Positions 60,334 through 64,000 of a stretch of DNA of 64,000 nt are shown here, in pieces. The position numbers and the translations under genes are program-made. The stretch's first letter is position 1; each line of letters begins with the position of its first letter. The notes beneath the pieces are model-generated. The model was not told the origin of the DNA. It did no database searches and saw only the letters and a list, made by a program, of their open reading frames with translations. The stretch is taken from positions 124,001 to 188,000 of the forward strand of contig NZ_FOMK01000010.1 in the NCBI RefSeq assembly GCF_900112615.1, in the 5' to 3' direction. The DNA is from Chitinophaga sp. CF118 (GTDB taxonomy: Bacteria > Bacteroidota > Bacteroidia > Chitinophagales > Chitinophagaceae).

Positions 60334-61464
60334 ATGCGTAAACTCTTTATATTATTCACACTGGTTACCGCCTTTACGTCCTGCCTGAAAGAACCGGTAG
60401 ATGATGGTCCGGGGCCAGGTGCAGGGCAAACCAGCTATGTATATAACTGGCCTTTGATTGCGGATTCTACTTCCACGGCATTGGTTAGTGGTTTTTATAA
60501 TCAGAGCGGTAAATACTTCAATAAAAATAATGCAGGGGATGCCACCTTCAACTACTGGCCTAATGCACATGCATTGGATGTACTGGTGGATGCTTACCTG
60601 CGTACTAATGATGCCGCCATCAAAACAAGAATGGATGAACTGTTGGACGGTATGAAAGCAAAGAACGGAGCGACCTATATTAATCACTATTATGATGATA
60701 TGGAATGGATGACATTGGCCTGCCTGCGGGCCTATGAAGCTACCAGCGATGATCGTTATAAAACTACCGCAGAATTGCTGTGGAATGATATTAAAGGGGG
60801 ATGGGATGATACTTTCGGTGGTGGTATTTATTGGAACAAAGACAGGCAAAACAAAAATACGCCGGCCAATGCTCCTGCAAGTATAATTGCTTCCCGCATC
60901 TACCAGTTGAACCGTAACGGCGAAGATCTCGGCTGGGCGAAGAAGATATACCAGTGGCAGAAAGATAACCTGATAGATCCGGTTACAGGACTGGTATGGG
61001 ATGGGCTGGATGCTACAGGCACCAACAAGGATTGGAAGTTCACTTACAACCAGGGTGTTTTCATCGGAGCAGGCGTGGAACTCTATAAGATTACCGGTGA
61101 TCAGACTTATCTGGCAGATGCTGTAAAAACTGCGGGTAATTCACTGGCAGGAGATTTCAGCAGCAACAATATTCTGAAAGATGAAGGCGGCGGAGATGGT
61201 GGATTGTTCAAAGGGATCCTGGTGCGGTACATGATGTTACTCATTACAGATGGTAACCTGAGCAATACAGATGCGGCGAAGTATATCAGCTTCCTGAAGC
61301 TGAATGCAGAAACATTATGGTTGCAGGGCGCCTCCCGTCCGCAGATGCTTTTCAATACCAACTGGACAACAAAAGCAACAACAACTGACCTCACTACACA
61401 ATTGAGTGGAGCGATGTTAATAGAAGCGGTTGCCAGGTTAAAAGAGTTGAATCTGGTTAATTAA
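60334..61464 (+). CDS. GH76 endo-alpha-1,6-mannanase, lipoprotein
   Basis: A 376-residue enzyme cutting the alpha-1,6-mannan backbone. Lipobox VTAFTSCLKE (Cys about residue 17) with an acidic, Gly/Pro-rich linker, so surface display is likely. The catalytic Asp pair is in YYDDMEWMTLACLRAYEAT (about residues 114-132). GGIYWNKD, the neighbouring NAPASIIASRIY and NQGVFIGAG are typical GH76 blocks. It follows the SusE-like gene by 35 bp and is closed by a strong terminator. Confidence 0.9.
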   Translation: MRKLFILFTLVTAFTSCLKEPVDDGPGPGAGQTSYVYNWPLIADSTSTALVSGFYNQSGKYFNKNNAGDATFNYWPNAHALDVLVDAYLRTNDAAIKTRMDELLDGMKAKNGATYINHYYDDMEWMTLACLRAYEATSDDRYKTTAELLWNDIKGGWDDTFGGGIYWNKDRQNKNTPANAPASIIASRIYQLNRNGEDLGWAKKIYQWQKDNLIDPVTGLVWDGLDATGTNKDWKFTYNQGVFIGAGVELYKITGDQTYLADAVKTAGNSLAGDFSSNNILKDEGGGDGGLFKGILVRYMMLLITDGNLSNTDAAKYISFLKLNAETLWLQGASRPQMLFNTNWTTKATTTDLTTQLSGAMLIEAVARLKELNLVN

Positions 61465-61480
61465 TTTCAGATATTTATAT

Positions 61481-61512
61481 GGAGGCTGTATCAGATGTCC
61501 GATACAGCCTCC
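61481..61512 (+). terminator. Terminator of the mannan operon
   Basis: Perfect 12-bp stem GGAGGCTGTATC / GATACAGCCTCC, 8-nt loop, then TTTTTATTTTTATT. Confidence 0.92.
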
Positions 61513-61581
61513 TTTTTATTTTTATTGTATTGACTGTCACCCCTCTTTATTTATTTTTTACAGGTCTTAAATCAAACAATC

Positions 61582-62640
61582 ATGCTGAAAAACTTAGGGT
61601 CTTTCTTTCTTTTGCTGTGCGTTAATACCACCTTCGGTCAGAATGCCGAACATGCGGAAGCTTTGCTGCAGGCAGTAAATACATATTTGTACAATCCGGA
61701 AACAAAGTTGTACCTGGAAACAATCAATAAATCAAAAAATGAAAACCCACATACCTTTCTATGGGGAATGTGCGGAATGGTACAAGCTACCAATGAACTG
61801 GAGGCATTACACCCCGGAAAGCAATATATGTCCCCGGTAATTAATGCCATCAATGCCTATTATAATCCCAAAGCACCTGCGCCCGGATATGATTCCTATG
61901 TGGTGAAAGAGAAAGGAGGAGATCGTTTTTATGATGATAATCAGTGGATAGGAATTGCTTACCTCGATGCATATGAGCGCACAAAAAAGAAATGGTTCCT
62001 GGAAAAAGGAATGGAGATTTACCGGTTTATGATGACGGGTTATGATACTATTAGTGGGGGTGGATTATATTGGAAAGAAGGGGATAAGAATACTAAGAAT
62101 ACCTGTTCGAACGGGCCTGCAATACTGGTTGCCCTGCAAATGTACCAGGTAACGCATAAAAAGCCTTACCTGGATACCGCATTGTTGTTATATACCTGGA
62201 CGAATAAGTATCTGCAATCGGCCAGTGGAATATATTGGGATGCCATCAGGGTACGTCATAACAACAAAATAGATTCTGCTAAGTATACTTACAATTCGGG
62301 TACAATGCTGGAATCCAATGTAAAACTGTATAATATTACCCACGATAAAAAATACCTGGCAGAAGCGCAACGTATAGCTGCTGCGACTTATGCCTGGTTT
62401 TTCCATAATGACCGCTTACCTTCTTCTTACTGGTTTAATGCAGTACTGCTGAGAGGATATGAGGCATTGTATGCAGTAGATCATAACAGAAAGTATATCA
62501 ATGCAATGCAGGTGGATGCTGATAAAGTATGGGAAACAGAACGGGATAAAAATAACCTGGTAGGCCCCCGGCCAGATAAGGACCTGCTTGGGCAGGCAGG
62601 AATGATAGAAATTTATGCCCGGCTTGCCAGGATAAAATGA
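61582..62640 (+). CDS. GH76 family alpha-1,6-mannanase, periplasmic
   Basis: A 352-residue enzyme with a cleavable signal (MLKNLGSFFLLLCVNTTFGQ) and no lipobox, so periplasmic or secreted. The catalytic Asp pair is in RFYDDNQWIGIAYLDAYERT (about residues 113-132), with GGGLYWKEGDKNTKN, NGPAILVALQMYQ and YNSGTMLESN as further GH76 blocks. It follows the terminator by 70 bp, so it has separate control. Likely finishes oligosaccharides imported by SusC, complementing the surface mannanase. Confidence 0.88.
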   Translation: MLKNLGSFFLLLCVNTTFGQNAEHAEALLQAVNTYLYNPETKLYLETINKSKNENPHTFLWGMCGMVQATNELEALHPGKQYMSPVINAINAYYNPKAPAPGYDSYVVKEKGGDRFYDDNQWIGIAYLDAYERTKKKWFLEKGMEIYRFMMTGYDTISGGGLYWKEGDKNTKNTCSNGPAILVALQMYQVTHKKPYLDTALLLYTWTNKYLQSASGIYWDAIRVRHNNKIDSAKYTYNSGTMLESNVKLYNITHDKKYLAEAQRIAAATYAWFFHNDRLPSSYWFNAVLLRGYEALYAVDHNRKYINAMQVDADKVWETERDKNNLVGPRPDKDLLGQAGMIEIYARLARIK

Positions 62641-62672
62641 GTATCTTTGAAGCGCTGTCAATAGTTACAGAT

Positions 62673-62702
62673 AAAAGGTTACCCCACCAGGGTAACTTTT
62701 TT
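62673..62702 (+). terminator. Terminator after the second GH76 gene
   Basis: GTTACCC / GGGTAAC perfect core, 5-nt loop, with AAAAG on one side and TTTTTT on the other. Confidence 0.85.
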
Positions 62703-62724
62703 ATTTTCTGGCATAACCGTACCT

Positions 62725-63009
62725 ATGTATATCGTATATATCCTATTTTCCCGAAGTAATGAGAAGATTTATACAGGGCATACTACAAACCTTGTTAAAA
62801 GATTTCACTTCCACAATATACATGGTCGTCAGCGCTGGACGCTTCAATACCGACCATGGGAAGTAATCTACCTCGAAATTTTTGAGGACAAGCCAGCTGC
62901 AATGAAGCGGGAGTGGTTATTAAAGTCGGGTAAAGGGCGTGCATGGATATGGAGCAAGATCCAGCAGGAATATTATGCCAAAGGATTTATCAGTAATGAT
63001 AGTGATTGA
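62725..63009 (+). CDS. GIY-YIG domain protein
   Basis: A 94-residue single GIY-YIG endonuclease-like domain of the YhbQ type. MYIVYILFSRSNEKIYTGHT shows the VYI and YTG halves of the motif, then the conserved Arg in NLVKRFHFHN (about residue 26), and the Glu in MKREWLLKSGKGRAW (about residue 63). Function unknown; small family members occur widely in Bacteroidetes. Confidence 0.85.
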   Translation: MYIVYILFSRSNEKIYTGHTTNLVKRFHFHNIHGRQRWTLQYRPWEVIYLEIFEDKPAAMKREWLLKSGKGRAWIWSKIQQEYYAKGFISNDSD

Positions 63010-63051
63010 GAGCTGGCTGAAATTTAGAGACCGGTTAAAAAGAAAGCCCTA

Positions 63052-63213
63052 TTATTTCCTGCCGCGTGATATAAGAAATATAATCAGAAACACTACAAAA
63101 GCTACAGCAATTATACCAGTCCACACACCAGCCTTAAAAATCCCCCCTATTACTTCGCAGCTGCTCAATAATATGATGGCAAAGCAGAGCAATGTCAGTT
63201 GTAAGTTTTTCAT
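63052..63213 (-). CDS. Very small lipoprotein (CEVIGG type)
   Basis: A 53-residue gene, ATG at 63213 and TAA at 63052. Signal and lipobox MKNLQLTLLCFAIILLSSCE (Cys 19), then VIGGIFKAGVWTGI and a single hydrophobic helix ending LISRGRK. The CEVIGGIFKAGVW stretch is common in tiny Bacteroidetes lipoproteins sometimes misannotated as phosphatidate cytidylyltransferase. Function unknown. An overlapping plus-strand frame at 62939 is judged a shadow. Confidence 0.75.
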   Translation of the reverse strand: MKNLQLTLLCFAIILLSSCEVIGGIFKAGVWTGIIAVAFVVFLIIFLISRGRK

Positions 63214-63275
63214 ATCATTTGATTTTTAATGAATAAGCCTATGTTATGGGTATATCATACACTATGCCAGAACTA

Positions 63276-64000
63276 TTACCTGGTATGTCTGAAGTCAAGT
63301 AGCAAAGACAGCATATGGGCTGATAGCTGATCTGTGCGTTTATAAAAGGAATACCGCAATCCGATTTCCTGAAAGGCACTATTCCTGAAAATAGGTTTAA
63401 AAAGTGCATATCGTGCTGTAATACCCAATTTGTAACTGTTAAAGCTGCTCAGATCATAGTCGGATGTATAGTATTCATCGGACAGATCATGTCCTTGAAA
63501 AGGTTGGAAGTACCTGGAAGCTTTTTGTGTATAAAGGCGGACAAGAGGAGAGAGTGTAAATAAAGGGCTTGTTTTTACAGGTAACTCCAATTGTAGCGCA
63601 TGCGCAGTAATGCCAAAATTATCATGGTAAAATGAATAATAGGTACGCAGGATCACCTGACCGTCTATAAAAGTGTTTAGCTGTACGGTTAGTGGTACTT
63701 TCCATCTTTCGCGGGGCAGGTTTTCCACTTTTAGAGTATTCGCATCTTTAAAATATACCCGATGGAAAGGAGTGGAGAGTAATCCTTTCTGGTACACCAG
63801 TTCAGGATAGATCGCGAACTGCATCCGTTTATTAACCACCTGGTAAAGTGCAAAACTGAGGTTGTATGATTGTCGCCGGTAGATGTCGAACCATTCCTTA
63901 TAGCGTAATTCTTCCGGGTACACCAGTGTTTCAGGTTTGTAGTAGTCCGGATCAAAGCGTCCCCATCGCAGATCATCAAAATAACATTGCAGAGAGGCTG
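63276..64000 (-). CDS. DUF3570 outer-membrane beta-barrel protein, 3' part
   Basis: The frame is open to the window edge (about 240 residues seen), so the N-terminus lies beyond it; the GTG at 63923 is internal. Features: IYRRQSYNLSFALYQVVNKRMQ, KGLLSTPFHRVYF, LTVQLNTFIDG, ILRTYYSFYHDNFGITAH and YYTSDYDLSSFNSYKLG, alternating-residue strands typical of DUF3570 barrels. C-terminal DFRHTR tail. Usually found with DUF4266 lipoprotein and FMN transferase genes; only the tiny lipoprotein is visible here. Confidence 0.8.
   Translation of the reverse strand, partial: ASLQCYFDDLRWGRFDPDYYKPETLVYPEELRYKEWFDIYRRQSYNLSFALYQVVNKRMQFAIYPELVYQKGLLSTPFHRVYFKDANTLKVENLPRERWKVPLTVQLNTFIDGQVILRTYYSFYHDNFGITAHALQLELPVKTSPLFTLSPLVRLYTQKASRYFQPFQGHDLSDEYYTSDYDLSSFNSYKLGITARYALFKPIFRNSAFQEIGLRYSFYKRTDQLSAHMLSLLLDFRHTR

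Noticed and set aside
62939..63229. Plus-strand open frame of 96 codons
   Set aside because: Overlaps the GIY-YIG gene and is antisense to the small lipoprotein, which has a clear lipobox.

Overview
The window looks like a chromosomal segment of a Bacteroidetes bacterium, most likely a Chitinophaga-like member of the Chitinophagaceae. The signs are three-part trans-envelope systems (ECF sigma, FecR, STN-domain SusC), SusC/SusD pairs, glycoside hydrolases with export signals, Bacteroidetes-type promoters (TTTG, about 20 bp, TAnnTTTG) and a fused two-subunit 2-oxoacid dehydrogenase E1. Everything here is read from the sequence by eye; no database search was possible.

Bases 1-15300 are mostly core genes: the end of ccmB with ccmC and a CcmD-like protein (haem export for cytochrome c), glutamate dehydrogenase, an orphan HsdR-N nuclease-like protein, AMP nucleosidase, a double-ATPase ABC protein, queA, ispD, a Gfo/Idh/MocA oxidoreductase, radC, prs, rplY, pth, a fumarylacetoacetase-family hydrolase, and a MarR regulator divergent from the E1 dehydrogenase. 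Most units are closed by clear hairpin terminators.

Bases 15300-23200 start with an intact tRNA-Met(CAT), its promoter and its terminator. A string of small accessory cassettes follows: a hypothetical protein; a Crp-like regulator with an amidohydrolase/decarboxylase; a DUF5710 protein; an HxlR regulator with a divergent SDR; a transglutaminase-like protein, a methyltransferase and a thioesterase. Between the cassettes lie five degenerate sequences that resemble a tRNA T-arm and acceptor end followed by a terminator. I read this as a tRNA-associated insertion hotspot carrying scars of earlier events.

Bases 23200-32800 hold a tandem pair of Fic proteins separated by a 19-bp inverted repeat, a standalone GHKL/Hsp90-type ATPase, a Tat-exported phospholipase C, a PepSY-like secreted protein, a repeat-rich intergenic stretch, a second transglutaminase and two small membrane proteins.

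Bases 32800-41360 (minus strand) form a SusC/SusD locus with its own sigma factor and FecR. Its only enzyme is a signal-peptide-bearing fusion of a cyanophycinase-like domain to an isoaspartyl peptidase/asparaginase domain. These are the two successive enzymes of cyanophycin breakdown, so I infer an outer-membrane uptake locus for cyanophycin or related beta-aspartyl peptides. This is the most interesting system in the window.

Bases 41400-50100 carry exported enzymes without their own SusCD: a GH65-like six-hairpin protein, a GH105 unsaturated rhamnogalacturonyl hydrolase, a DUF4965/glutaminase-family protein and a sialate-O-acetylesterase-type esterase. LacI-type operators precede the first gene, and a perfect 72-bp palindrome sits in the middle.

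Bases 51900-62640 are an alpha-mannan utilisation locus: ECF sigma, FecR, SusC, SusD, a SusE-like lipoprotein and two GH76 endo-alpha-1,6-mannanases. The sigma and fecR genes are preceded by the same bipartite motif at identical spacing, which suggests autoregulation. The window ends with a GIY-YIG protein, a 53-residue lipoprotein and a truncated DUF3570 beta-barrel protein.
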